Virus record (IMG/VR): IMGVR_UViG_3300010885_050987
Coordinates: 1-23,203 of that record
DNA length: 23,203 bases
Strand: one strand, 5' to 3'
From: a virus
Shown here: in pieces, positions 5,601 to 14,085 of the stretch
How the letters are laid out: each line of letters starts with the position of its first letter
Position numbering within the stretch: position 1 is the first letter of the stretch
Notes under the pieces: generated by a model
What the model was told of the DNA's origin: nothing
The model's input: only the letters and a program-made list of their open reading frames with translations
Database searches by the model: none
Translations under genes and position numbers: made by a program

Positions 5601-6290
5601 ATGTTAATTTTTGACCCGATAGCGCACTCCTATAAGAACGAATTTACAGGAGAAATCTATACCTCAGCTTCAGCTGTTCTTGGTAAGTTTAAAAAGCCGT
5701 TTGATGCTGATGTTATTGCCGAGCGTGTCGCTAAGAAAAGAAAGTGCACGGTAGCGGAAATAAAAGCGGAGTGGAAACAGTCAAACGAAGATAGTAAAGT
5801 TTACGGCACTGAGATTCACGCAGCTATTGAACAGTATATTAAGATGGGCACATACGATATAAAGTATGTTGATTTGATTCAAGCTTTTATTGATCTTGAT
5901 CTTCTAGATAGTAAGCGTGATGACATTCTCCCCGAGCAGCAGGTTTATAATCACGAATATAAAATTGCCGGTACAGCTGATATTATTCGTTTGGAGGATA
6001 AGGGTGGGTTTAGTATTTTTGATTTTAAGACAAATAAGAAGTTTAATATGTATAGTCAGTATAATGATTATCTATTATCACCTGTTGAGCATCTTCCAGC
6101 TTGTGAATATTCGAATTATGCGTTACAGCTTTCACTCTATGCGTTTATGTACCAAGGTATAACAGGTCGAAGAGTCAATCAGCTAGGTGTTATTTATTTT
6201 GATCGTCAAGCTTGTAAGTTTATCCATTACCCGATAAATTATATGAAGCATGAAGTTATTTCAATGCTCAACTATATTAGAAACAAATGA
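5601..6290 (+). CDS. PD-(D/E)XK nuclease, RecB/Cas4-like, 229 aa
   Basis: The order of motifs is that of RecB-family exonucleases. It has VYGTEIHAAIE at 67-77 (G-x-x-H helix), PEQQVYN at 111-117, then GTADII at 124-129 with metal-binding Asp127. IFDFKTNKK at 139-147 follows with Asp141 and Lys143 (the D-x-K of the fold), and then YALQLSLYAF at 173-182, the usual Gln-containing helix. All expected active-site positions are present, so it should be an active Mg2+-dependent DNA nuclease, cutting or resecting DNA ends in recombination, repair or host-DNA degradation. No Cys cluster for a Cas4-type iron-sulfur centre is visible. The start has no Shine-Dalgarno sequence but follows a good promoter. 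The last four bases overlap the next gene (ATGA). Confidence 0.82.
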   Translation: MLIFDPIAHSYKNEFTGEIYTSASAVLGKFKKPFDADVIAERVAKKRKCTVAEIKAEWKQSNEDSKVYGTEIHAAIEQYIKMGTYDIKYVDLIQAFIDLDLLDSKRDDILPEQQVYNHEYKIAGTADIIRLEDKGGFSIFDFKTNKKFNMYSQYNDYLLSPVEHLPACEYSNYALQLSLYAFMYQGITGRRVNQLGVIYFDRQACKFIHYPINYMKHEVISMLNYIRNK

Positions 6291-6766
6291 AATTTATTGA
6301 TCAAATATTGTCGAATAGTCAAATTAAGGAAGCTAAGCTTTATGGTCCTTCAAAGAAAGCTGCAGAGCGACCAGAAACAGGTATTACAATACAAACTCCT
6401 GCTGCGTTTCATGTTATTAAGGATTGCGCTACTCTAGCCAATAGATATTTACCACATTTTGTCTTTGGACATTATGCAAATCCTTTTCAGGTATTAAAAG
6501 GTAAATTTACAAAAGCTGATATTGCTGAGTTTGTTACTGAAGCAAATTCTGATATTGTTATGCATCAACTTCTTGCTCTTGTTATTAGTAAAGTTGAAAG
6601 CACTATGCCTCAATTAAAGGCATCTATAACAAATGTCGATATCTCAGGTTTTAATAGTCCGTCAACAGATCCTTATGGTGATTATGAATCTTATTCATCT
6701 GCACCTGTTGTACAACAGCAAGATACTGTATCTATACTCTGTACAGCATTTGATGTAACTCAATAA
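6287..6766 (+). CDS. Hypothetical protein, 159 aa, co-translated with the nuclease
   Basis: This protein starts inside the nuclease stop (ATGA overlap), so the two are expressed together. The N-terminal 30 residues are Lys-rich (IKEAKLYGPSKKAAERPETG). Residues about 35-110 appear globular and helical, with a hydrophobic segment MHQLLALVISKV that is too short and polar at its borders to be a sure membrane span. The C-terminal 45 residues are Ser/Tyr/Gln-rich and probably disordered (SPSTDPYGDYESYSS). I recognise no motif. A partner or regulator of the nuclease is possible from position alone. Its stop lies inside the late-type box for the next gene. Confidence 0.65.
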   Translation: MKFIDQILSNSQIKEAKLYGPSKKAAERPETGITIQTPAAFHVIKDCATLANRYLPHFVFGHYANPFQVLKGKFTKADIAEFVTEANSDIVMHQLLALVISKVESTMPQLKASITNVDISGFNSPSTDPYGDYESYSSAPVVQQQDTVSILCTAFDVTQ

Positions 6767-6769
6767 ATA
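6762..6769 (+). promoter_or_regulatory. Late-promoter-like box AATAAATA ahead of the Dps-like gene
   Basis: AATAAATA matches seven of eight positions of the T4 late box and lies six bases before ATG 6776, overlapping the previous gene's stop codon. No Shine-Dalgarno sequence is present. Same geometry as 3434 and 16516. Confidence 0.35.
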
Positions 6770-6775
6770 ACATAG

Positions 6776-7135
6776 ATGAAGCTTTTATCACCATTTCTTC
6801 AAATTCAGAATCAGCTAAGGATTTTTCATTGGCAAACTTCAAGTTACGCACAGCACAAGGCCTTTGGTAAAGCGTATGAACATCTTGACGAACAAATTGA
6901 TGAATTTGTAGAAGTGTTTATGGGGAAGTACGGTCGCTCTAAAGCTGCTTCAAGCTATAATATACAGCTTGATAATCTTGGAGAGGATTACTTGGATGTA
7001 ATTGATAGCTATATTAGCTATCTTATCGGTATTACCGACGAAGTGGATTCAGTTAATGATACAGATCTTCTCAATATACGGGACAGTATGCTAGGTGAGC
7101 TTAACCGTCTAAAATATCTACTTACTTTAGAGTAA
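6776..7135 (+). CDS. Dps/ferritin-like protein, 119 aa
   Basis: Residues 7-46 read FLQIQNQLRIFHWQTSS, then a His27-containing loop, then YEHLDEQIDEFVE. This is the Dps-like helix pair with His18-Trp19 and the acidic LDExIDE segment (Asp38, Glu39, Asp42, Glu43). In Dps proteins these positions form the ferroxidase site at the subunit interface. At 119 aa it is shorter than bacterial Dps (about 160 aa) and lacks the basic DNA-binding tail. It resembles short Dps-like proteins found in tailed phages. Possible roles are iron or peroxide handling during infection or a structural role. Whether it oxidises iron or forms a cage cannot be told here. It is monocistronic and ends four bases before the convergent baseplate block. 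Confidence 0.65.
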   Translation: MKLLSPFLQIQNQLRIFHWQTSSYAQHKAFGKAYEHLDEQIDEFVEVFMGKYGRSKAASSYNIQLDNLGEDYLDVIDSYISYLIGITDEVDSVNDTDLLNIRDSMLGELNRLKYLLTLE

Positions 7136-7136
7136 G
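7121..7136. terminator. Weak hairpin at the convergent Dps-like / baseplate junction
   Basis: CTTAC (7121-7125) pairs with GTAAG (7132-7136) around a six-base loop, followed on the plus side by ATTTATTG. It spans the stop codon of the Dps-like gene, three bases from the stop of the convergent 1086-aa gene. The stem is short and the T-run poor. Confidence 0.25.
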
Positions 7137-7138
7137 AT

Positions 7139-10100
7139 TTATTGTGATCCCCAGGTAAAGGTGTTATCAGCGGTGTTTATATAACCCGCTGCTGATCCAA
7201 TTATAGTATATGTATCAAGGTACTGTGTACCAACGCGAGATTCATTTGGTAACCGATTGGCAAAGTTAATATGATATGTATTCGTAGCAGGTATATGAAC
7301 TGTTGTGTTTATATTAATAATTTGATTATTAATAAATTGAAAGCGCGTTGTGAATATATAAAAACAATTTGCTCCATCTTTACCAAGATAGGTAAGGGTA
7401 AAATAATCAGTATCTTTACTGTAATTTAGAATTGGTTTTTCAATGCTAATAATATTAAGTTCAATACCTTGACCGTAGAGTGAAAAGGCACTAAGTGAGT
7501 TGAATGTCAATGCGCTCGATGGTACAGTAGGATATACAGTCGCTGTTTGTTTATTGTTTAAATTAATTGTATAGATAGTAGGATATACAATCTTATAGTT
7601 TGTATCGCTTAATTGATTGAATAATGTTGTTACACATACCATTAATACGTTTGTGTTTTCATCAAACCAAACTGTAGAGAATTTTTCAAGATCCGTACCA
7701 CTACCACGTGGGATAACATCATATACTTTAACAGAACCTATTACAGCATTAGTATCGTAGTCATATTCGATTTTATCAAATACGAGATAATCTTTTGTCT
7801 CAATTTGTAATGTATCGAAATATAAATCAAAATTTATAGTATTATTATAAATTTGACTTTGAACAGCAGATGGGTAATTAAGAAAAGTTGCACTTAATGT
7901 AGAGGATATTGGGCCAACTGTTGTACTATTTGCATTTCTAAAATAGAGATTACCGTATTGTATATTTCTCGTATAGTAAAGAGAATTTTGCGTTGTATTA
8001 ATACCGGAGAGAGAAAAGTCTAGCGATGTATTTCTATCTGCTAACCGACTATTAACAAAGGTATTATTTTCTGTATATGAATGTGTGCATATATTACTAC
8101 AGGGCTCGGCATTAATTGTTGTATCAAAAAATACACCTCCATCATATTGTTTGGTAATATATGCAGCCGGGTTATTAAGTGAAAAACTATCTATATAGCC
8201 AGTACCGGTATTGATGTTAATAATAGCACCGTCTACCAATTCATTATAATAGAGAGTAGGATTACTAATGTTAAAGGATGGTGAGTCACTTGGAGAATCT
8301 GGCAACGGTGCATTATTAGCAGAATATGGTCGTGTAAATGAAACAGCGTCGTGATACTCACATGTATATGAATTAATAGCAGTAATCGATGATGTAAATG
8401 CATCGTTCGTATTAAAATCATATGATTCAAGTATTACAACATTGTTCGAATCGTCCGTTGTTGAGAAGCTCGATCCGTCATCGATAATGTAATTGAGATT
8501 GCGACCTGATAATGTACTAATAACGTATTTTGAGTTAATTGGTTGACGTACAAATTTAATTGCGTTATTAGCACGTGATTCTGATGAGCTTGTATCTAAT
8601 AAAACACCAGAGTATTGTGTTTGAAGATTGAGAACTGAATAACTCGGTGTAAGATTTGTTACTAACCAGCTGTTGAAGTTAACGCCATTAGATGTCAGAG
8701 TCGCATCAATAAAGTTAACATCTGCTGCAGATGTGTTAAATACAAAACCATCAATAATGAGATCTAACGTACTAACGGGATTTAGCGCTGTACTGAATTG
8801 TTTATTTGTTGTTGTTTTATAAAGGCCGTATTCATTACCATATACATCACTTTTGTATTGAAATAAATTTTGATTAATTGTTAAGAGATCCTGTAGACGG
8901 CTTGCAATTGGAAATTGACTCACTGAAGCAAGTGGATATACATCAACATTCCTCCATATTGTATCCATATCGCCAGTAAAGAAGTCTTGTGAGTCAATAT
9001 AACGCGATATACCGGCGTTTGAATAATTAAGTGTCTGCTCTCTTGATTGATATGCGCGAAATGTTTGATAGCTAGGACTTGTTGCTACATCACCGAAGCG
9101 ATACTGATTACTATAATCAATCTTATTAAAGTAATTCTCTTCAAAAAATGCTAACGGTGATTGAAATTGTGTTTTAGAGTTGCCGGAAATGTTTCCATAC
9201 TTTGATGGGTCGGGAAAATAATATACAGAGTTAGGTTGTAATTTCGTTAAGTCGACAGAAGCTGTAAATTGAAAATTTGTAAAGTTAGACAAACCAATTT
9301 TATCTGGTTTGAAAAACAAGCCAATCTCCTTAGCAGTTTTTAAGAATTCTTGACTTGGTATAGCTGCTATTGTTGGATAGCGCTTATTGAGCGTATTGGC
9401 GAACTCACTATTAGCGGTAAACAATATACCGGAGGTAAATGTATTAAGTGTCGACGTGGTTATGTAATAATAATCAACGCCCATGTACTTTGAAAGTTCA
9501 AGAGCTTGATTCTGTAAATTTAAATTATTAACATCGCCGTTATTTACTGTAGATATAAAATCACTATCTTTTAATAAATTTAGTTGTGATGAATTAACTA
9601 ATGGGTCAATTGTTAAGCTATCTCCAAGTTCTTGTGTATAAAACGGATATGCAAGAATAGCATTTAAAATGCTTATATTGATACTAAGATCGAGATAAGG
9701 GTCAATATTAACAGTATTTGCTGAGAAAAAATCATTTCTTAGTCCTGACGTTACATTATAGGCAGAAGCTGGTAAGACAGGATTTATATCGTAATAATCT
9801 GGATAGGTATCGTATAATTCCTCAACGTCAATTGTTATATTATTACTAATTGAAGATATAGTTAAGTTAAGTGTTGTTAATTGATCCTGAATTTCAGGTG
9901 TCTGTAATGCTTTGATAAACGAAACGTATATTAAATTTTCATTACCGGTATTTGAGCCTTTGAGGTTAAATTGTATTGCTGAGGATTGTACAGCGTCACG
10001 TAAATTACTATAGTAAAGACAAATATCTTTTAGTTTTTGTGCAAAAAATGGAACTGCAATTGCTAGATCACGTGAATTAGTAAGATCGAGATTTTGAAGG

Positions 10101-10399
10101 TAACGCTGCTCATCGCTTGATGTGTAATTAAGTACAATTTCACTAATTATATTTGTATAGTAATTTTGTACACCTGTTGTTTGCTGCTCTATGGAAGCGT
10201 TATTTGCTATATACCAATTATTAAGATAAGATTGATATCGATTTAAAAAATCACTTGTTGTTGTGAATAAGCTAGTGTTATACTTGAGCCAATCAGTAAA
10301 TGTAAGTGGCTGTATACGATCAACAGGGTTTACAGGTGGTGTTAACGCTGTGATCGAATTAGGCAGTCTTTCATCTATAAATTGCAGTATATCAGCCAT
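7139..10399 (-). CDS. Large tail/baseplate-associated structural protein, 1086 aa
   Basis: This is the last gene of the baseplate block, starting eight bases after the 1221-aa gene. The N-terminal 250 residues are helical (LTFTDWLKYNTSLF, LSKYMGVDYYY further on). From about residue 380 the protein is dominated by Ser, Thr, Asn and Tyr in short beta-type stretches, typical of extracellular phage structural proteins. The C-terminal 250 residues have blade-like repeats such as DYLVFDKIEYDYD, VWFDENTNVLMVCV and YFTLTYLGKDGANCFYIFTT, hinting at a beta-propeller or sandwich. There is no enzyme motif. Position after gp25, gp6 and the 1221-aa protein parallels the T4 wedge genes (gp7/gp8/gp10), but I see no clear similarity to these, so the exact counterpart is open. 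Confidence 0.65.
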   Translation of the reverse strand: MADILQFIDERLPNSITALTPPVNPVDRIQPLTFTDWLKYNTSLFTTTSDFLNRYQSYLNNWYIANNASIEQQTTGVQNYYTNIISEIVLNYTSSDEQRYLQNLDLTNSRDLAIAVPFFAQKLKDICLYYSNLRDAVQSSAIQFNLKGSNTGNENLIYVSFIKALQTPEIQDQLTTLNLTISSISNNITIDVEELYDTYPDYYDINPVLPASAYNVTSGLRNDFFSANTVNIDPYLDLSINISILNAILAYPFYTQELGDSLTIDPLVNSSQLNLLKDSDFISTVNNGDVNNLNLQNQALELSKYMGVDYYYITTSTLNTFTSGILFTANSEFANTLNKRYPTIAAIPSQEFLKTAKEIGLFFKPDKIGLSNFTNFQFTASVDLTKLQPNSVYYFPDPSKYGNISGNSKTQFQSPLAFFEENYFNKIDYSNQYRFGDVATSPSYQTFRAYQSREQTLNYSNAGISRYIDSQDFFTGDMDTIWRNVDVYPLASVSQFPIASRLQDLLTINQNLFQYKSDVYGNEYGLYKTTTNKQFSTALNPVSTLDLIIDGFVFNTSAADVNFIDATLTSNGVNFNSWLVTNLTPSYSVLNLQTQYSGVLLDTSSSESRANNAIKFVRQPINSKYVISTLSGRNLNYIIDDGSSFSTTDDSNNVVILESYDFNTNDAFTSSITAINSYTCEYHDAVSFTRPYSANNAPLPDSPSDSPSFNISNPTLYYNELVDGAIININTGTGYIDSFSLNNPAAYITKQYDGGVFFDTTINAEPCSNICTHSYTENNTFVNSRLADRNTSLDFSLSGINTTQNSLYYTRNIQYGNLYFRNANSTTVGPISSTLSATFLNYPSAVQSQIYNNTINFDLYFDTLQIETKDYLVFDKIEYDYDTNAVIGSVKVYDVIPRGSGTDLEKFSTVWFDENTNVLMVCVTTLFNQLSDTNYKIVYPTIYTINLNNKQTATVYPTVPSSALTFNSLSAFSLYGQGIELNIISIEKPILNYSKDTDYFTLTYLGKDGANCFYIFTTRFQFINNQIININTTVHIPATNTYHINFANRLPNESRVGTQYLDTYTIIGSAAGYINTADNTFTWGSQ

Positions 10400-10407
10400 G
10401 GAAATAT

Positions 10408-13400
10408 TTAGCTATTATAGGTAATGTTGACAGCAGAGGTGAAGAGTCTTAAACCTTTTGTTAATTCGTAGCTGAGCATATTTTGTATTATACCCTCATC
10501 TGAGCTCCACGATTGATATGAACTATTTGTAGGTGAAAGAGTAGTAAGAGGATTTGTCCAATCGATAATATTGTTATAATATGTGCCCTCAGGTGTAGGG
10601 TTATATTTAAAAAATTTATAATAATTACCAATACTTGGACCTAGTATGCTTGAACCTACAACTAGATTCCACCCCCAAATAGGTGTATATGCTGAAAGCG
10701 GTATAGTAGCTCCATTTGCACTATTACTAATAAGATTGGTATTAATAAGGTTATAATTTCCTGAAAATAATTCTTGCGCTATAATTGGTGTACCATTTGT
10801 AAAGGTACCGGTTAGTGGGTCAATTATAGAGCTTAAATTAGTACCGTATGTACTATTTGTTATTATTGTACCGCGTGGTTCAAAATTTAAAGCATATTGG
10901 TTAGGTTGTCCCCATAGTAAGCTTTGTTTAATTGATAGAAAATCTATTAAACGCTGAACTTGTGGCGGTAATACATATGTATGTTGCTGATAGTCTACTG
11001 TTAATTCTTGACAAAATGATAATAATTGACTAATATTAACTTTATCAATATCTACGTTGTTGTCAACAAAGTTTGCAATTTTTTCGTAAACTGTTTTACC
11101 TAACTCATATGGTTGTGCGTTAAGATCACCAAAAATAACACCTAAGAATTGTTCAAAAAATACAGGTTTATTAATAAGTGACTCTTGGTAACGTAGAGAT
11201 TCATAATAACCAGCAGCATTCCAATTTTCGTTAACTTTTGCAATATTATATTGCCCGCTATATGGGTAGATATTAAAAAGACTTGAAGCACCTGTAATAG
11301 TACGACTGGTACTTACAGGTGCTGCATATTTGTTTATCCAATTATAGCCATTCCAATCGCCTATTGCTTGAAACTCGAGTAAACCATCGCTATATGGAGG
11401 GTAACCGGCTCTTGGTAATGATATAAGTGCACTACCGGTGTATGCTGAAACAGCAGGTAACCTACTTGACGGGAACGTAAGAGATAGTGTGTATTTTGGA
11501 TTAAATGCACTAGTTCTTAGCGTCAGATTTGATTGTATTGCGTTAAATGCGTATATATTTTGATCAAAATTATTAATTACCCAAACATTATTGTCTGTAT
11601 CACAAGCAACACCACCAATGCCGCAGATGTACTCTGTTTTATTGTTTATTGAGTTACCGTTTGTATCACGAATACCGGCAGCAATGCTTCGAGTTGTACC
11701 CAATACACCGTCAACTCTAGTCAATGTATCTGCACCCTGTACCACCCAAGCGTTTTGATTACCGTCAATAGCAAAACTACCGATTTGTTGAAATCCTGAT
11801 AAAGGAAAGCCTGGTACAATATTACCGTTTATATCAAATTTATATAAAAAGTCATTACGATTATTAAATGCAATGCCGTTTGCATTGTGATTATTACACG
11901 CTACCCAAACGTATTGATTTCTATCAACGCGAACCATTTCCGGTGTAATGCCGTATGGAAATGAAATTGATGTTAATTGCGTCGCTGCAGTTGAAAAATT
12001 ACCAATACCTTGATACTTGATAAGTTTATTGAAATCGGGATGATTATAAGCGACCCATATGTTGTTATATTGATCTGTATCAATAGAAGATGGTAAGATC
12101 AAGCCTTCACCTGCAAAGCCACTTGTTGTGTTATAAGTGCTCGAATTTTCAAAATACTGATTAATAACCCCGCTTGGTGAAGCATATGTTGATATATAAT
12201 TACCTGTTAATACACCGGCTAGAGAACCGTTAGTAATCTTAACCACTAGACCACTATCAAGAAGTGAGACCCAGAGATCACCATTACTATCTAACGCCAT
12301 ATCACTTGGTGTTGCAAACGCGGATACACCGTTTGTTGGTGTGGATTGATATGAATTATATACAATCGTATTGTTTACAAGAGTTGGTATAGATGAAAGA
12401 GTAAAATTATAATAAGTTGATGTACCACCTGTCAGCGTTGGTGTAAAATAGAGTGGTAGCTGATTACCGTATATATCATACTTTATAAGTCGATCGTTAA
12501 CGTTATCTGCAAACCAGGTTTGATAGTCATTATCACTACCTGCCCCTGACGGTGCGACAGCTATAGCATAGACATTCTGATTATTAATATTAAATTCTGA
12601 ATTTAGTCCGTTAGTAAATGAAATTGTATCAGAAAGAGTAAAGCCGTTTATGCTCTCTTGACGTATGATTCTTAATGCAGAGCTATATTGTGGAATTGTT
12701 ATCCAGCTCACTAATGAGTCTTTATGATAATAGGCAGGATCCATGACAACGACTGATGCTGTTAATATACAGTTCGTACTTGATTGCGATGAAATAAAAT
12801 ACCCTTTATAAAAAGCACCAAGACTTTGTGGTGCTTGTTGAGGAAAGTCCTCATAAAAAGTTACACCTGATAAAGGTAAATATGTATTACCACTTAAGAA
12901 TACTATTCCTGTCTGTACATCGTAAAGTGGTTGCGACTTACCGTAGATAGATGAGCCTTTAGCAATAGATGATGAAAGCGGGGGGTAGTTTTTAGTTGTA
13001 TAATTTAAATAATCCTTAAATGTAAGGACATAAGGTATTTCAGTTTGTTGCCAACTAATATTGGGTATTTCAAAATTAGTAATAGGTAACGCACCTTCAC
13101 CATCAATACCTGTTGTTGTAATCGATATATGGTCAACAGGGTTAAAGCGTGTTTTAATATTTGGAAAAACAGCTGGTTCAAGATTTTGAAATCCGAAGGG
13201 CGGGTAATTAATGTAATCAAACGCGTTTGTTTCCTGTGTTAGTTTATCGTGAAATTTTGAGCTATCTACTGTTGCAAAAAGGATGATAGGCTTATTATCA
13301 GTAAGATAATTGGCAGGTCGATCGTCTGTATACCAAAACTGCGATGAGCCAGTTACACCAGCTAATATACATCCTGGTGTTGTAGGTGTACATATTTGTA

Positions 13401-14073
13401 ATTTATTATTTTGAATAGCAACATATACAGGTATTAGCTGTGGTTGGATACTATCTACAATGGTATAGTCAGTAACGTTATTAACTGTAGATAGTGCGTA
13501 GAATCGACTTAAAGAGCGTAAGTGTTCCCATTTGTCGTGCAGGGTATCGGCAACATAGTTATAATCACCTCTTGCACCTGATGCATATAAGTTAATTGTG
13601 TATGCAGTAGCGCTCAGTGACGTACCACTTAATGATTGGTATGTTTGCCAACTAAAATATGCATTAATTATTAACGGGTCTATTAGTTGACCTGATGGTA
13701 TATCATAAACAAGGCTTTTGTAATCTTGAAAAGCGATTTGTGTTGAAACAAAATCAAAAATATTTATTATCGGTTGATAGCTACTGTCATACGCTGTACC
13801 GTTTTTATCATATATAGTTAATGTAACTGTGTATTGACCTGGCCATGTATAATTGTGTGTTGGTACAAGATCATTTGAAGTCGTACCATCGCCAAAATCC
13901 CAGTGTAGTAAATTATTTGATATACTGTTCGAGCTCGATAAAATCGATGATGTGGTAAAATCGGGCTTAAATGTTAAAGGTGTATTACTAAGAGAGAAGG
14001 ATGATAATGAACTATTGCCTGTATAGTCAACTACATTAAAATAGATATACGTATAGTTTAGACTGTTAGACAT
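10408..14073 (-). CDS. Baseplate-associated protein with PKD domain and beta-propeller, 1221 aa
   Basis: It lies twelve bases after the gp6-like gene. Residues about 35-90 form a PKD domain: HWDFGDGTT at 57-65, HNY at 73-75 and PGQYTVTLTIYD at 78-89. Between about 506 and 840 there are six repeats with a D-x-x-x-x-x-W-V core, centred near residues 531, 594, 668, 718, 773 and 828 (for example DSNGDLWVSL, DQYNNIWVAY, DRNQYVWVAC, DTDNNVWVIN). This is the signature of an NHL/Vgb-type six-bladed propeller. The C-terminal 250 residues (starting near FFEQFLGVIFGDL) look globular and could be the part that docks to the wedge. Gene order suggests a T4 gp7-like position. PKD and propeller domains suit glycan or protein binding at the cell surface. 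Product role in the baseplate is inferred; the domain calls are well supported. Confidence 0.75.
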   Translation of the reverse strand: MSNSLNYTYIYFNVVDYTGNSSLSSFSLSNTPLTFKPDFTTSSILSSSNSISNNLLHWDFGDGTTSNDLVPTHNYTWPGQYTVTLTIYDKNGTAYDSSYQPIINIFDFVSTQIAFQDYKSLVYDIPSGQLIDPLIINAYFSWQTYQSLSGTSLSATAYTINLYASGARGDYNYVADTLHDKWEHLRSLSRFYALSTVNNVTDYTIVDSIQPQLIPVYVAIQNNKLQICTPTTPGCILAGVTGSSQFWYTDDRPANYLTDNKPIILFATVDSSKFHDKLTQETNAFDYINYPPFGFQNLEPAVFPNIKTRFNPVDHISITTTGIDGEGALPITNFEIPNISWQQTEIPYVLTFKDYLNYTTKNYPPLSSSIAKGSSIYGKSQPLYDVQTGIVFLSGNTYLPLSGVTFYEDFPQQAPQSLGAFYKGYFISSQSSTNCILTASVVVMDPAYYHKDSLVSWITIPQYSSALRIIRQESINGFTLSDTISFTNGLNSEFNINNQNVYAIAVAPSGAGSDNDYQTWFADNVNDRLIKYDIYGNQLPLYFTPTLTGGTSTYYNFTLSSIPTLVNNTIVYNSYQSTPTNGVSAFATPSDMALDSNGDLWVSLLDSGLVVKITNGSLAGVLTGNYISTYASPSGVINQYFENSSTYNTTSGFAGEGLILPSSIDTDQYNNIWVAYNHPDFNKLIKYQGIGNFSTAATQLTSISFPYGITPEMVRVDRNQYVWVACNNHNANGIAFNNRNDFLYKFDINGNIVPGFPLSGFQQIGSFAIDGNQNAWVVQGADTLTRVDGVLGTTRSIAAGIRDTNGNSINNKTEYICGIGGVACDTDNNVWVINNFDQNIYAFNAIQSNLTLRTSAFNPKYTLSLTFPSSRLPAVSAYTGSALISLPRAGYPPYSDGLLEFQAIGDWNGYNWINKYAAPVSTSRTITGASSLFNIYPYSGQYNIAKVNENWNAAGYYESLRYQESLINKPVFFEQFLGVIFGDLNAQPYELGKTVYEKIANFVDNNVDIDKVNISQLLSFCQELTVDYQQHTYVLPPQVQRLIDFLSIKQSLLWGQPNQYALNFEPRGTIITNSTYGTNLSSIIDPLTGTFTNGTPIIAQELFSGNYNLINTNLISNSANGATIPLSAYTPIWGWNLVVGSSILGPSIGNYYKFFKYNPTPEGTYYNNIIDWTNPLTTLSPTNSSYQSWSSDEGIIQNMLSYELTKGLRLFTSAVNITYNS

Positions 14074-14085
14074 TGCTTTTTATTC

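Noticed and set aside
5917-6162. Second plus-strand frame inside the nuclease gene
   Set aside because: Lies over the catalytic core of the PD-(D/E)XK nuclease in another frame, with shadow-type composition.
13005-13220. Minus-strand 71-codon frame inside the 1221-aa gene
   Set aside because: Alternative frame of a well-supported gene with PKD and propeller domains; composition is of a shadow frame. The same holds for 8233-8430, 15492-15674 and 20248-20460.
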